Shown piece by piece: positions 25,885 through 35,832 of a stretch of DNA of 64,000 nucleotides (its first letter is position 1; each line of letters begins with the position of its first letter). The position numbers and the translations under genes were made by a program. The notes under the pieces are model-generated. The model was not told the origin of the DNA and made no database searches. It worked only from the letters and a program-made list of their open reading frames with translations. The stretch covers positions 1 through 64,000 of IMG/VR virus record IMGVR_UViG_3300024348_000025; one strand, written 5' to 3'. This stretch comes from a virus.

Positions 25885-27537
25885 ATGATAGAAAATGACC
25901 TCAAGAATCAACAACTAGAAATATCCACGTTTAGAAAAACTTTACGTGAAATTGACTGGTTCTTGAGGTCAAAACGTCCCATCCTTTACCTAACCACGCC
26001 TGAAGAGCAAAGAATTGAAGATGGCATTAAACAAATTTGCTCTAAACCTGATCATAAATGGGATCTTATAACTTGGGATTTAATATCAGGTTTACAATCA
26101 ACAAATAGCGCATTCTTGCCTGTAAAAGAGAATGACCGCATTATGGACCAACTAGAAGTATTGACTTGGTTTGATAATCTAGAAATACCAAAAGACAATT
26201 TTTTACTACTAGTTCTTAAAGATTTTTCTAAGTATTTTGGCAATCAGCATACTCAAGGTCAAATAGAGTATAGATTGATTAGAAACATTAAGAATATAGC
26301 TCAAAAATGTGTTACTAAAAACAAAGCTCTTATAATTATTTCTCAGAGTTTTGATCTTCCTAATGAGCTAGATAAATATATTAGTGTTATCGATATTCCC
26401 CTACCTGAAAAAGAACATATCGAATCTAAAATTAAAGATTTATTAGACAAAGCTTCACAAAGAAAAGATTTAGCAGAGAAGTTTAAAACAAAATATTCTA
26501 AAGATGAATTAGAACATATTGTCAATTCATTCAGAGGTTTGACTTTAAATGAATGTGAGCAAGTATGTACCTATTGCATGATAAAACACACGTCTTTAGA
26601 TCCTGAAGCAATATCTCACCAAAAGAGAGATATCATTAGAAAATCTGGTCTTTTAGATTGGATTGAAGTGAATGAAAACCTTGAAAACATTGGTGGTCTA
26701 AACGAATTAAAAGATTGGTTATATAAAAGAACCAAAGCATTCACAAAAGAAGCAGTTGATTATGGTTTACCTCCTAATCCTAAAGGCATTCTTCTTGTTG
26801 GTATTCAAGGTGCTGGTAAATCTTTATTTGCCAGAGGTGTTAGCAGCTTTTGGAACTTCCCTCTTCTTAAACTTGATATGGGCAAAGTGTTTTCAGGAAT
26901 TGTTGGTAGTTCTGAAAATAATATGAGACAGGTTTTTAAAGTTGCTGAATCTGTTGCCCCTTGTATTTTATGGTTAGATGAAATTGATAAGGGTATGTCA
27001 GGTTCTAGGTCTAGTTCTGTTTCTGATGGTGGCACTACATCTAGAGTTTTGGGATCCTGGCTAACTTGGATGCAGGAAAATCAATCTCCTGTTTTCATTG
27101 TCGCTACAGCAAACGATATATCCAATTTACCACCTGAATTAATGAGAAAGGGAAGATTTGATGAAATATTTTTTGTTGATCTTCCAAGCTCCGCAGAACG
27201 TGAAGTAATTTTTAATATTCACTTAAATAAACGAAAAAGAGACATAAACAAATTCGATCTTTCAACATTGGCAGAAGAATCTCACAACTTTACTGGTGCT
27301 GAGATTGAAGCTGCTATTGTATCCGCTATGTATGAAGCTTTTAATGAAAGCAGAGAGTTCAATACAGATGATATAGTGGAATCTCTAAATGAAATTGTAC
27401 CCTTGGCTGTTACAATGAAAGAAGAGATAGATTCGTTGAAATTATGGGCTTCTGAAAGAGCCAGGAATGCATCAAATTCTGGTAAACTAAAGAAATACAT
27501 GATATCAAGGATTCCGAAAGAAGAAGAAGATTTATGA
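25885..27537 (+). CDS. Ycf46-like AAA+ ATPase
   Basis: This 550-residue protein matches the two-part Ycf46 plan. A degenerate N-terminal ATPase-like domain (residues ~15-180; KALIIISQSFDLP and VIDIPLP are characteristic) is followed by a canonical AAA+ module with GIQGAGKS (306-313), ILWLDEID (361-368), and ELMRKGRFDE with the Arg finger region (418-427). Ycf46 proteins occur in cyanobacteria, algal plastids and other bacteria and are poorly understood. Here the gene sits between recombination and helicase-loading genes and overlaps the loader by 4 bases, suggesting remodelling of a replication or recombination complex. Confidence 0.82.
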   Translation: MIENDLKNQQLEISTFRKTLREIDWFLRSKRPILYLTTPEEQRIEDGIKQICSKPDHKWDLITWDLISGLQSTNSAFLPVKENDRIMDQLEVLTWFDNLEIPKDNFLLLVLKDFSKYFGNQHTQGQIEYRLIRNIKNIAQKCVTKNKALIIISQSFDLPNELDKYISVIDIPLPEKEHIESKIKDLLDKASQRKDLAEKFKTKYSKDELEHIVNSFRGLTLNECEQVCTYCMIKHTSLDPEAISHQKRDIIRKSGLLDWIEVNENLENIGGLNELKDWLYKRTKAFTKEAVDYGLPPNPKGILLVGIQGAGKSLFARGVSSFWNFPLLKLDMGKVFSGIVGSSENNMRQVFKVAESVAPCILWLDEIDKGMSGSRSSSVSDGGTTSRVLGSWLTWMQENQSPVFIVATANDISNLPPELMRKGRFDEIFFVDLPSSAEREVIFNIHLNKRKRDINKFDLSTLAEESHNFTGAEIEAAIVSAMYEAFNESREFNTDDIVESLNEIVPLAVTMKEEIDSLKLWASERARNASNSGKLKKYMISRIPKEEEDL

Positions 27538-28346
27538 CAGAGAAACAAACTACCGAAGACGATTTTCTAAAATCTATGAATATCACTGTCAAAGATTTAA
27601 AAGAATCAGCAAAGAGAGTTAGAAAACAATCAGGTGAAGGGTGCGAGTCTTGTGATTATTTAGGCCATGTAATTAACTCATTTGGCAAGGCTACGCTCTG
27701 TTCATGCACTAAGAAAAGATTTTGGGAATCAATGTATGCTGTTGCTGACATACCGCAAGCTTACATATCTAAAGAATTGTTAGATTGGAACACGAACGCA
27801 GATTCTTTAGGTAATGATTTAGGACCACAAAAGAGAGCCAGTGAAAAGGTAAATATTCTTTTATCATTCTATGTGAAACAATTTTCAAACATAGTAAACG
27901 GACATCTTCCTAATTTAAAGCATTCAGAAAGAGAATCAACCAAATTACACTCTTTACTATTTGAAGGTGGTGTTGGTTCAGGAAAAACTTTTATTGCCTC
28001 AGTTATGGTTAAAGAAGCAATAAAATTAAATATGAATGCTAAATATTTTGATTGGTCAGAACTTTGTCAAACACTAGGCGATTTTAATAACAAAGAACAA
28101 ACTGAAGCTATAGTAGAAAAATTCAAAACTTATGATTTTGTAGTAATTGACGGAATAGAAGATTACCCATACTTTGCTCCTTATTTCTATATGCAATTAG
28201 ATAGATTATGTAAGGCAAGAATAAACTCTGGCAAACCATTTATGCTTTTTTCTAATGGCTCTCAATTTAATATAAAAGCAGGCTCGGGTTGGCAATCTTT
28301 GCTTAGACATTGCTTGATAATTCGTCTCCCGCAAACTATAAGGTAA
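27534..28346 (+). CDS. DnaC-like helicase loader
   Basis: This 270-residue protein has an N-terminal zinc-binding set (C37, C40, C56, C58) like many phage and bacterial DnaC/DnaI-type loaders. Its AAA+ domain has Walker A GGVGSGKT (145-152) and Walker B FVVIDGIED. DnaC-type loaders deliver DnaB helicase to DNA. The gene lies directly upstream of a DnaB-like helicase, which supports the role. Confidence 0.85.
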   Translation: MTEKQTTEDDFLKSMNITVKDLKESAKRVRKQSGEGCESCDYLGHVINSFGKATLCSCTKKRFWESMYAVADIPQAYISKELLDWNTNADSLGNDLGPQKRASEKVNILLSFYVKQFSNIVNGHLPNLKHSERESTKLHSLLFEGGVGSGKTFIASVMVKEAIKLNMNAKYFDWSELCQTLGDFNNKEQTEAIVEKFKTYDFVVIDGIEDYPYFAPYFYMQLDRLCKARINSGKPFMLFSNGSQFNIKAGSGWQSLLRHCLIIRLPQTIR

Positions 28347-28351
28347 TTAAC

Positions 28352-29920
28352 ATGAAAAACAATCAAGAAGATTTTGAAATTACTTTATTAGCCCATCTTG
28401 TAAGTGATGCAAAGGCTATAGAAAAATCCTTAACATCTGGAGTAAGTGAAGAACATTTTGTATTTGTTGAAGGCAATTACAAAAACTCCATGACTAAGAA
28501 GATTTTCACTTACATCAAAGATTATTACAAAGCAAGTGGTGGATCTTTATTTACCTCATTTGTCCTGGAGTCTAAGATTGTAGAAGAAGCAATCCCAGAC
28601 AAAGGCAGAGGCAGATTGATGACTTTATGGGCAGATATTGAAAGTATTGACACAGACCCAAACAATTTACATGAAGTCATACATCAAATCAAAAATAGAC
28701 ATTGTTTGAGAATATTAAAAGATATGTTTGCTGACGGTCTCAACGAATTAGAAACCACTGGAGTTTCTGGTGCAGTAAATATTATCCAAGAAAAATTAGA
28801 AAAAATTAATGAACAGATGAATGAGTTTGCATCTGACATTCATAATATTGACGTTTCTGAATCTGCTGAATATTTTAAAGAAGAATATATCAAAAGAGTT
28901 CAACAACCAGAATTGTTTCACGGAATACCTTGCGGATTAGAGAATATTGACAAGAGAACTTTTGGATTCTTACCAGGACAAATTATCGTATTCTTAGCTC
29001 CTTCTTCTGGTGGTAAGTCTGTAATGCTTCTAAATGCTGCTGTTCATGCAAATACAGTGGCAAAGAAGAATGTACTTTACATGTCTTTTGAAATGAACTC
29101 TTGGCTTTGTATGTTGAGGCATATCTCTCTGCAATATGAAATACCTTACAACCAACTTAAAAATGTAGAATTGAGTAAACAAGAATTAAATAAACTTATA
29201 GAAAAGATGCAGTCTAAAAAGGATGGCCCATATTTTGAATATGATGTCAATATGGAAGATCCTACTCCAGATTATATTGATTCTAGAATAAGAGATTTAA
29301 TTGCTACAAAGGGTAAACCAGATCTTCTTGTTGTTGACTATATAGGAAACATGACCGTACGTAATGCTCCTCAAAATGCTAAAGATTATGAATTACAATC
29401 TAAAGCAGTGCAAGAGTTATTCAAAATGGCCAAGAGATATAATATTCCAATCATTACAGCGCAGCAGATTAACCGTGAAACAATTAGAGATGCACGTAAG
29501 GCAAAAGAAGCTAATAAGTTTATGTCTTACGATCAAGCAGCAGTTTCAGGTGGGCAAGTATTGATGCACCTTTGTACTTATGCAATTGCTATGGAACCTA
29601 ATAAAGAGCAAGGATATTGTATTTTTCACCCTGTCAAAATGAGAGACGCTTATTTTACTCCGTTCCCTGTAAGAATGGAACCAGAATATAATAAGGTAAG
29701 AGAGCTTGCAGAAGAAGAACAACTGCAGATTTTAGCTATGCATGCTATGTCTAATGGTCTTCCAGTAAGTTCTACAAAAGATAGCACTCCTCCCAAGAGA
29801 AATGCAATGCCTTCTGTGCCTGTAGAAGAATTGCCAACATCAATTGAAGAAGATGAAGAAATACCTCAAATTGACACCAGCGTAGATATGGAGCTTGATC
29901 TTTCTAGCTGGAGTCTTTGA
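28352..29920 (+). CDS. dnaB: Replicative DNA helicase DnaB
   Basis: This protein of about 522 residues has a DnaB-type N-terminal domain and a RecA-fold motor. HGIPCGLENIDKRTFG leads into Walker A APSSGGKS (216-223), with Walker B LLVVDYIG and IITAQQINRET further on. This is the hexameric 5'-3' helicase at the fork. An acidic tail with Pro follows. ATG 28352 fits the domain; an earlier in-frame start overlaps the loader gene. The stop overlaps the start of the primase zinc-domain gene. Confidence 0.92.
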   Translation: MKNNQEDFEITLLAHLVSDAKAIEKSLTSGVSEEHFVFVEGNYKNSMTKKIFTYIKDYYKASGGSLFTSFVLESKIVEEAIPDKGRGRLMTLWADIESIDTDPNNLHEVIHQIKNRHCLRILKDMFADGLNELETTGVSGAVNIIQEKLEKINEQMNEFASDIHNIDVSESAEYFKEEYIKRVQQPELFHGIPCGLENIDKRTFGFLPGQIIVFLAPSSGGKSVMLLNAAVHANTVAKKNVLYMSFEMNSWLCMLRHISLQYEIPYNQLKNVELSKQELNKLIEKMQSKKDGPYFEYDVNMEDPTPDYIDSRIRDLIATKGKPDLLVVDYIGNMTVRNAPQNAKDYELQSKAVQELFKMAKRYNIPIITAQQINRETIRDARKAKEANKFMSYDQAAVSGGQVLMHLCTYAIAMEPNKEQGYCIFHPVKMRDAYFTPFPVRMEPEYNKVRELAEEEQLQILAMHAMSNGLPVSSTKDSTPPKRNAMPSVPVEELPTSIEEDEEIPQIDTSVDMELDLSSWSL

Positions 29921-30573
29921 TGAAAAAAGTATATTCATCACACTTTAAAGAAGAAACAGGGCTTAGGAAGAAATTTTCCAAAGCCCTTATTAATCAGCTT
30001 ATTGAAGAAGTAAATATGGCTGAGTTTGTTGAGGATGAATATGATCTTATGTTGTATCCATCTGGTAATGGATGGGTAAAGACAAATTGTTTGATGCCTA
30101 ACCACAATGACTCAAGCCCTTCTTTTGGAATAAATACTGAGGGTAATTTTTATAATTGTTTTGCTTGTGGTGCTAGTGGAAATATAGTCAATCTAATTCA
30201 AAATGTAGAAGGCTTAAATTTTTACGAGACTATTCAAAAGTTATGTGTTTACTCTGGAATAGAAACAGAAACTTCAGAATTGGGAATGAAGCAAACACTC
30301 AAGGAAATCAATCTTTCCATTGATGAGTTCTTGAATAGATCTTTAGAAACTAATTTGCCTGGTGGTATGAGTGAAGTAAGGTTTTTATTTTCAATTGCTC
30401 AAAGAATTAAAAACTTTGAGAATAATGTGGAATATGCCCCAAAGCAATTAAAATGGTCAGAATCTATTTATAAAGCTGTGGATGATGCAATGCTAGTAAA
30501 TGATGATAAGAAATTAAACATCATTTGGAAAAATCTAAATAGAAAGATAAAAGAAAGATTACAAAATGGATGA
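29920..30573 (+). CDS. Primase zinc-binding domain protein (DnaG N-terminal part)
   Basis: This protein of about 217 residues carries a CHC2-type zinc finger: C57, H62, C80, C83, with SPSFGI and YNCFACGASGNIVNLI matching DnaG N-termini. After about residue 100 it has no TOPRIM or polymerase core, only a helical region. The catalytic part is a separate gene at 38139. Together they would rebuild a DnaG-type primase that makes RNA primers with DnaB. The ATG overlaps the DnaB stop. Confidence 0.85.
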   Translation: MKKVYSSHFKEETGLRKKFSKALINQLIEEVNMAEFVEDEYDLMLYPSGNGWVKTNCLMPNHNDSSPSFGINTEGNFYNCFACGASGNIVNLIQNVEGLNFYETIQKLCVYSGIETETSELGMKQTLKEINLSIDEFLNRSLETNLPGGMSEVRFLFSIAQRIKNFENNVEYAPKQLKWSESIYKAVDDAMLVNDDKKLNIIWKNLNRKIKERLQNG

Positions 30574-30847
30574 AAAAGATATTTGGGAAAAGCCACCAGT
30601 TTCAGAGATAACAGAACAGTTAAGTAAGGCAATGGAAAACTGCCCCAAAGAAGTGGCTGTCAATGTAATTTTAACTGGTAAAGGTGCTAAAAGATTTTAC
30701 TTTGCAAAATCTTTACTTTCAAATGCCTACCCTAACTTAAGTGAATCTGATATAGTTAAGTTCCTAGTAAGAGCTGGAGCGGAACGAGAGATTGAACGCT
30801 TGGCTTACGTTTGGAACTTAGTGCAAAATGAGAATTCAGACTTGTAA
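30566..30847 (+). CDS. Hypothetical small protein in replication operon
   Basis: This 93-residue helical protein is unrecognised. It overlaps the primase zinc-domain gene by 8 bases and the next gene by 20, so it is certainly part of the operon. Size and position would suit a helicase/primase accessory protein, but nothing in it proves this. Confidence 0.6.
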   Translation: MDEKDIWEKPPVSEITEQLSKAMENCPKEVAVNVILTGKGAKRFYFAKSLLSNAYPNLSESDIVKFLVRAGAEREIERLAYVWNLVQNENSDL

Positions 30848-31664
30848 TTGTTTAATACTTTATCCAGAACTTGCTGCAGAAGCTTTAAAGAATAATGAAT
30901 CAGATATTTTTATTATCTGGAGTATTCTTAAAAAAATAGATTCTTCTGGCTCTGGAATTATATGGATGGGTGATATCTTAAAGCTTTGTGAAAAAGTATT
31001 AGGATTGAAAAGCACTTACGCCTATTCAAAAATTAATAAGGGCATTGGTAAATATTGGAGAGAGCCTAAAGGTAAAAATGGCTGCAAAACTGTTGGTTTA
31101 TTCAGTTTCAAGCAGATAGTACTAAGGCTTTCTCCAAAAATTGCTCGTTCTGAACCTGTTGTTATTCCATTCACTTATTTCAATGCAAATGGATATAAGA
31201 ATAGCAAAAATATCAAAAATCTTCTTATTGGTTGTGTTGCAGGTCGGTATGTAGACCAGAGACCAATTAGCTTAGCCTCAATTCAAGAAAATGTAGGACA
31301 GAGTGAAAATACAGTAAGAAATGCAATTAAAGAGTGTGCATTTTTAGAATATAAAACTAACACTGAAAAAGTTTCCGTGTCTAAAAATATTCTTGGGGTT
31401 ATGGCATCTAAATCAATTCAAGATAATTCAGTTGCATACAAAATTCAAAAGATTGACAACAATTATTTTATGATAAAGCAACTGCCTAATTCTTATATAA
31501 TTAAAGATTTTGATAGATTACCACTTAAATGCCGACCTGATATATTGAGTAAAACAGTTCAGAAGAACTTTGAACTTTTACTTCCAGCAAGGTATCATAA
31601 ACACAAGAATACTGAATGGAAAACTTCAGATTCTAAAAACTTAATAAAATTAAGAACCATTTAA
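30828..31664 (+). CDS. Winged-helix-like replication protein, hypothetical
   Basis: This 278-residue basic protein has a plausible helix-turn-helix (RPISLASIQENVGQSENTVR, near residues 140-160) and an N-terminal helical domain. This resembles phage replication initiator or DnaD-like proteins in general layout, but sequence similarity is not clear to me. It overlaps the upstream gene by 20 bases and is followed by DnaE after a short gap. Confidence 0.5.
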   Translation: MRIQTCNCLILYPELAAEALKNNESDIFIIWSILKKIDSSGSGIIWMGDILKLCEKVLGLKSTYAYSKINKGIGKYWREPKGKNGCKTVGLFSFKQIVLRLSPKIARSEPVVIPFTYFNANGYKNSKNIKNLLIGCVAGRYVDQRPISLASIQENVGQSENTVRNAIKECAFLEYKTNTEKVSVSKNILGVMASKSIQDNSVAYKIQKIDNNYFMIKQLPNSYIIKDFDRLPLKCRPDILSKTVQKNFELLLPARYHKHKNTEWKTSDSKNLIKLRTI

Positions 31665-31711
31665 AACAACTAGTGAATGACTATCTTTGATGGCGCTAGT
31701 AAGGAGTTAAA

Positions 31712-34700
31712 ATGTGTAGTTCAAATAAAGACTTTGTGCATTTACATGCCCATACCCATTTCTCGGTTCAAGATGCTTTGCCATCCCCTACAAATTATGC
31801 CAAAAAAGCAAGAGAAATGGGTTTTCGTGCTACTGCTATTACTGACCATGGAAAAATGTCTGGAACAGTAGAGTTTGTTAATGGCTGCAGAAACCCTATT
31901 GACAATGTAGCTGCAATTAAGCCTATCATTGGAATTGAAGTCTATACCTGTGAAGATAGATTTGATAAGTCTAAAACTGAAGATGGTAAGAGACGAAAAT
32001 TAAACCATCTTACACTTTTAGCACAGAATGAAACTGGCTATAGAAATCTTCTTGCACTTTCAGCTCTTGGCAATGATCCAAATGCATTCTATTACTCTCC
32101 TCGTGTTGATTGGGGATGTATTCAAGAGCATTCGGAAGGTGTTATAGCCCTTTCAGGTTGTTTAGCTTCTGAAGTAAACCAAGCATTAATGAAGCAAGAT
32201 ATAGAACATGCTGAAAATGTTGCGCAAAGATTTAAGAATGTCTTTGGTGATAGATACTTCATGGAGCTTCAATATCATGGAATTGATGAGCAAAAGAATA
32301 ACCTAAACCATTTAATTGATATAGCTAATAAATACGATATCCCCCTATGTGCTTCTAATGATGTTCACTATTTAGATAAGCTTGACTGGAGATTACATGA
32401 TGTCTTAATTCAAATGAGAGATCAGAGAGAAGCTTCTTCAGGTGTTGCAAAAAAGAATGGCAAGAAAGAAGCTTATGGTACACATCAATTCTGGCTAAAA
32501 TCTTATGAGGAAATGAATAAGATTTTTTCCACCGTTCCTGCAGCACTTAAAAATAGTGTTCTTATTTCAGAAATGGTAGATGATTTCTTCAAGATAGATG
32601 TAGAACACATTCTTCCTAAAGCAAACATTCCAATTAATGACCCAGAGTTTAAGACATTTTGGAAGAGCAATTTAGCTTATAACAGTGCAAATGAAGCATA
32701 TTTAGCCTATCGTGCATTTTCTGGTTTAAAGAATCTTGGCCTTGATAAAAACAAAGAATATATGAAAAGGCTCAGGTCTGAATTATCTCAGATCTGGTAC
32801 ATGGGTGTAACTGACTACTTCCTTATCCAAAACGAAATGGTCGCTTTTATGAAGTCCCAAAATATCTACTATGGGATTCGTGGATCTGGAGTTGGTTCGC
32901 TAGTAAATTATTGTTTAGATGTTTCTTCTGTTGATCCAATTCGATGGAACTTGATGTTTGAGCGCTTTTTGAATCCTGGTCGTGGAACTCAATATCAAAT
33001 CGATATCTATGACTATCCATCAAAAATGTGGCTGGCAGATAATGGTAAGCAAGATCAAGTTGCATATTCAAAAGCAATTACGAAAGCATGCAAAACTTGG
33101 CTTAGTGAGAATCCTGAATATGCAAAACATGAGCCAGATATATTAAAAGAGATTTGGGTTTTAGAAAATCAAGGTCTGGCATCATATATTTGCGACTTGG
33201 CTAATAAGGGAATTAAATCAAAGCATAATGACAGTAATCTTTGGACTGCTCATATATTAGGCATTTGCGAAAAAGAGCCAGAAGGTGAGTTAATTATATC
33301 CAAGGTAGCAACTCTTCCTGACGTTGATACTGATATTGATGCTTCACGTAGATCTGAAGTTATTGATTGGGCTGTGGGAAGATTTGGAGCTGATCATGTT
33401 GCTCAAATTGGTGCTTGGGGTACATATGGTGCAAAAGCAGCAGTTGTTGGTGCTTTAAAGACATCTGAAAGATTTATTGAAAAATATGGATCACAAGTAC
33501 ATCATGAAGCTTTAAAAGTGTCTGGCTCTATTCCTAAGGTTCCTGATATTACAATTGATACTGCGCTTAAAGATAGTTCTGAATTTGCTAACCACTATAG
33601 ATTCTGGAAAGAAGAAATTGACATTGCTAAAAAACTTGTTGGCACTATTTCTAACTTCTCTGTTCATGCTGCTGGTGTAATTATTTGTGGAGACCCTGTA
33701 AGTCAACATGCTCCAATTGAAAACTCTAAAGGCAACTTGTGTTCTGGCTTTGATATGTTTAATGTTGAAAGGGTAGGTTTAGTAAAATATGACTACCTTG
33801 GACTTAACACCTTCACACAAATTGCCAATACCATTAAAATGATTAAAGAGCGCAGAGGCGTTGATATTGATGTAAGAAAGGATATCGATTTAGAAGATCC
33901 AAAGATTTACAAAAATATTTATGCTAAAGGCAAAACTGCTTCTGTCTTTCAATTTGCTTCAAGAGGTATGCAAGATGCTCTTAGGAAAGTAAACGCATCA
34001 AGCATGGAAGACTTAATCGCTGTTGTTTCTTTGTATAGACCAGGACCGTTAGAATACATTGACACATATGCTGAAGGCAAAATGAATCCATCTGCAGTTC
34101 ATTATGTTGATCCAATTGTCAAAAAGCACCTAGAAGTTACATACAGCATTATGGTTTATCAAGAACAAGGAATGCAATTAGCTCGTGATATGGCTGGATT
34201 CGATCATAACGAAGTAGATAAACTTCGTAAGGCTATTTCTAAAAAGAATGACAAATTATTTGCTGAAGTAACTGATTTATTTAAACAAAAGTCATTAGCC
34301 AGGGGCGTTGATGAAAAGGCAGTAGATTCTGTTTTGAGCTTGATGTCTAAGTTCGTAGGTTATGCTTTTAATAGATCTCATGCTTGTTCATATGCAATTC
34401 TGTCTTTCTGGACTGCTTGGCTTCGTTATTATTATCCTCATGAGTGGTTAGCTACTTGTATTCATCTGGCAAAAGATGATGAAGATAAAGTTGCTATGCT
34501 TAAAAAAGAATGCTCCATGGAAAGAATTGTTATCAAAAATGCAAATGTAAATGAATCTGGATTGATAACTCTTGTAAATAGTAATAATGAAATTATGCTT
34601 CCTTTATCTTCAATCAAGGGAGTGGGAGCAAGAGCAGAAGATATAATCATCCATCAGCCGTATCTTGACTGTAAAGACCTTTGCATGAGAGCTAGACCTA

Positions 34701-35008
34701 ACAGAGGTATGGTAGATGCTTTAGCTTTTTCAGGAGCACTGTATTGCCTTCCAGACTCTCATGGATATGAATTAGTTGAAGACTTTATGGAATACTACGA
34801 CTCTCTTGTAGCAGAAAGAAGTGAAGAAGATAAAAGAATTGCTAGAGAGGCTAAAAAGAAATTTAAGCCAGCTATTTCTTTAACAGAAGCATTTCAAATT
34901 GATGAAAGTGATGTTATAATTGAGAGAACTAGAACAAATAGAGTTCGTCAACCAATCAAACTTAGAGGCAATATCAAAAGTTTAATTTCTGATGACTTAT
35001 TTGATTGA
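31712..35008 (+). CDS. dnaE: DNA polymerase III alpha subunit (DnaE type)
   Basis: This 1,098-residue C-family polymerase begins with a PHP domain (LHAHTHFS at 11-18, AITDHGKMSG near 43-52). The palm/fingers follow: YGIRGSGVGSLVNY, FERFLNPGR, the catalytic Asp cluster PDVDTDID (D537, D539, D541), GTYGAKAAVV, and KYDYLGL with D694. FVGYAFNRSHACSYA and WTAWLRYYYPHEW close the catalytic core. The C-terminus is shorter than E. coli DnaE (~1,160), so the tau-interaction region may be reduced. RBS AAGGAG precedes the ATG. It works with the phage clamp, loader and exonuclease encoded downstream. Confidence 0.95.
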   Translation: MCSSNKDFVHLHAHTHFSVQDALPSPTNYAKKAREMGFRATAITDHGKMSGTVEFVNGCRNPIDNVAAIKPIIGIEVYTCEDRFDKSKTEDGKRRKLNHLTLLAQNETGYRNLLALSALGNDPNAFYYSPRVDWGCIQEHSEGVIALSGCLASEVNQALMKQDIEHAENVAQRFKNVFGDRYFMELQYHGIDEQKNNLNHLIDIANKYDIPLCASNDVHYLDKLDWRLHDVLIQMRDQREASSGVAKKNGKKEAYGTHQFWLKSYEEMNKIFSTVPAALKNSVLISEMVDDFFKIDVEHILPKANIPINDPEFKTFWKSNLAYNSANEAYLAYRAFSGLKNLGLDKNKEYMKRLRSELSQIWYMGVTDYFLIQNEMVAFMKSQNIYYGIRGSGVGSLVNYCLDVSSVDPIRWNLMFERFLNPGRGTQYQIDIYDYPSKMWLADNGKQDQVAYSKAITKACKTWLSENPEYAKHEPDILKEIWVLENQGLASYICDLANKGIKSKHNDSNLWTAHILGICEKEPEGELIISKVATLPDVDTDIDASRRSEVIDWAVGRFGADHVAQIGAWGTYGAKAAVVGALKTSERFIEKYGSQVHHEALKVSGSIPKVPDITIDTALKDSSEFANHYRFWKEEIDIAKKLVGTISNFSVHAAGVIICGDPVSQHAPIENSKGNLCSGFDMFNVERVGLVKYDYLGLNTFTQIANTIKMIKERRGVDIDVRKDIDLEDPKIYKNIYAKGKTASVFQFASRGMQDALRKVNASSMEDLIAVVSLYRPGPLEYIDTYAEGKMNPSAVHYVDPIVKKHLEVTYSIMVYQEQGMQLARDMAGFDHNEVDKLRKAISKKNDKLFAEVTDLFKQKSLARGVDEKAVDSVLSLMSKFVGYAFNRSHACSYAILSFWTAWLRYYYPHEWLATCIHLAKDDEDKVAMLKKECSMERIVIKNANVNESGLITLVNSNNEIMLPLSSIKGVGARAEDIIIHQPYLDCKDLCMRARPNRGMVDALAFSGALYCLPDSHGYELVEDFMEYYDSLVAERSEEDKRIAREAKKKFKPAISLTEAFQIDESDVIIERTRTNRVRQPIKLRGNIKSLISDDLFD

Positions 35009-35016
35009 GGAATATT

Positions 35017-35742
35017 ATGAGCGATTTTTTTGATGATGAAATAGAAGAGAATAATGACTCACATTTACTTCTAGCTGATATTGAATGGGCTCCACAAAAC
35101 GATCCTTTTGATATAAGTGCAGATAGCTTTTCACATAATATTGTCAATCGTTTAAGTGGAATTGACGAAGACAAGTTTAAAGAAGAAGTAGAAATGTGGC
35201 AGCAAGTAATTGGCAATCTTCCTGCTTTCACTGAATCTAAATTAAAAAATGAAATGAATGCTTGGGATTTTTCAATTCCAAAACATGATAATTTTAGTTT
35301 CGATATGCTGTCAACGTCTTATGCAAGAATGATACAATATAGATCATATTTAGTTCAGTGGATTGATGTAGTAAATGCGCATCATGAATTACTGTCCAAT
35401 GCTCACAAATCGTTAAAAGAAATGGCTGTAAAGTTGGCAAATGGTCCAAAGCATGATAAAGATGCAATTGCTACTTTTACTGTTCAGCCATTTTTGCACA
35501 AGGTAACTGTAGCTAAAAGATGCTTAACATATCTTGAAAATGTCCAAAAGAACATTGACTTCGGTGCTGTTCAATTGGAAAGATTAATGCGTGAAAGACA
35601 AAATCTTGCTCGTATTAATCAAAACTTCAACAGTGAAGGTATGAGTAATTTTTATAACTCTGCTGTTGAATCTGATGGCCCAAAAGGTATGATCAGAAAA
35701 GCCGATCAAGTAGGGATTAAAACCCGAAATAATAGATTATAA
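35017..35742 (+). CDS. Hypothetical helical protein between DnaE and SSB
   Basis: This protein of about 241 residues has an acidic N-terminus and a long helical C-terminal half (residues ~110-210), ending in a basic tail. Not recognised. A GAGGAA ribosome site precedes ATG 35017. Lying between polymerase and SSB-like genes it could be a mediator that loads recombinase or helicase, but this rests on position alone. Confidence 0.6.
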   Translation: MSDFFDDEIEENNDSHLLLADIEWAPQNDPFDISADSFSHNIVNRLSGIDEDKFKEEVEMWQQVIGNLPAFTESKLKNEMNAWDFSIPKHDNFSFDMLSTSYARMIQYRSYLVQWIDVVNAHHELLSNAHKSLKEMAVKLANGPKHDKDAIATFTVQPFLHKVTVAKRCLTYLENVQKNIDFGAVQLERLMRERQNLARINQNFNSEGMSNFYNSAVESDGPKGMIRKADQVGIKTRNNRL

Positions 35743-35797
35743 ATTATTTCAATTAGTCCTTGCGAAATATCAAAAAATACAATAAACTTAAAACAGT

Positions 35798-35814
35798 GGA
35801 GTCAATAGTACTCC
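35798..35814 (+). promoter_or_regulatory. 5' leader hairpin of the SSB-like gene
   Basis: GGAGT pairs with ACTCC around a 7-base loop about 20 bases before the SSB-like ATG and just before its GGAG ribosome site. T4 gp32 and other SSBs bind their own leaders, so an autoregulatory target is possible. The stem itself is short. Confidence 0.35.
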
Positions 35815-35832
35815 CTCTTGGAGAAAATTAAA

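Noticed and set aside
35755-35783. Sigma70 promoter before the SSB-like gene
   Set aside because: TACAAT is present, but no acceptable -35 occurs at 16-18 bases, so I did not list it.
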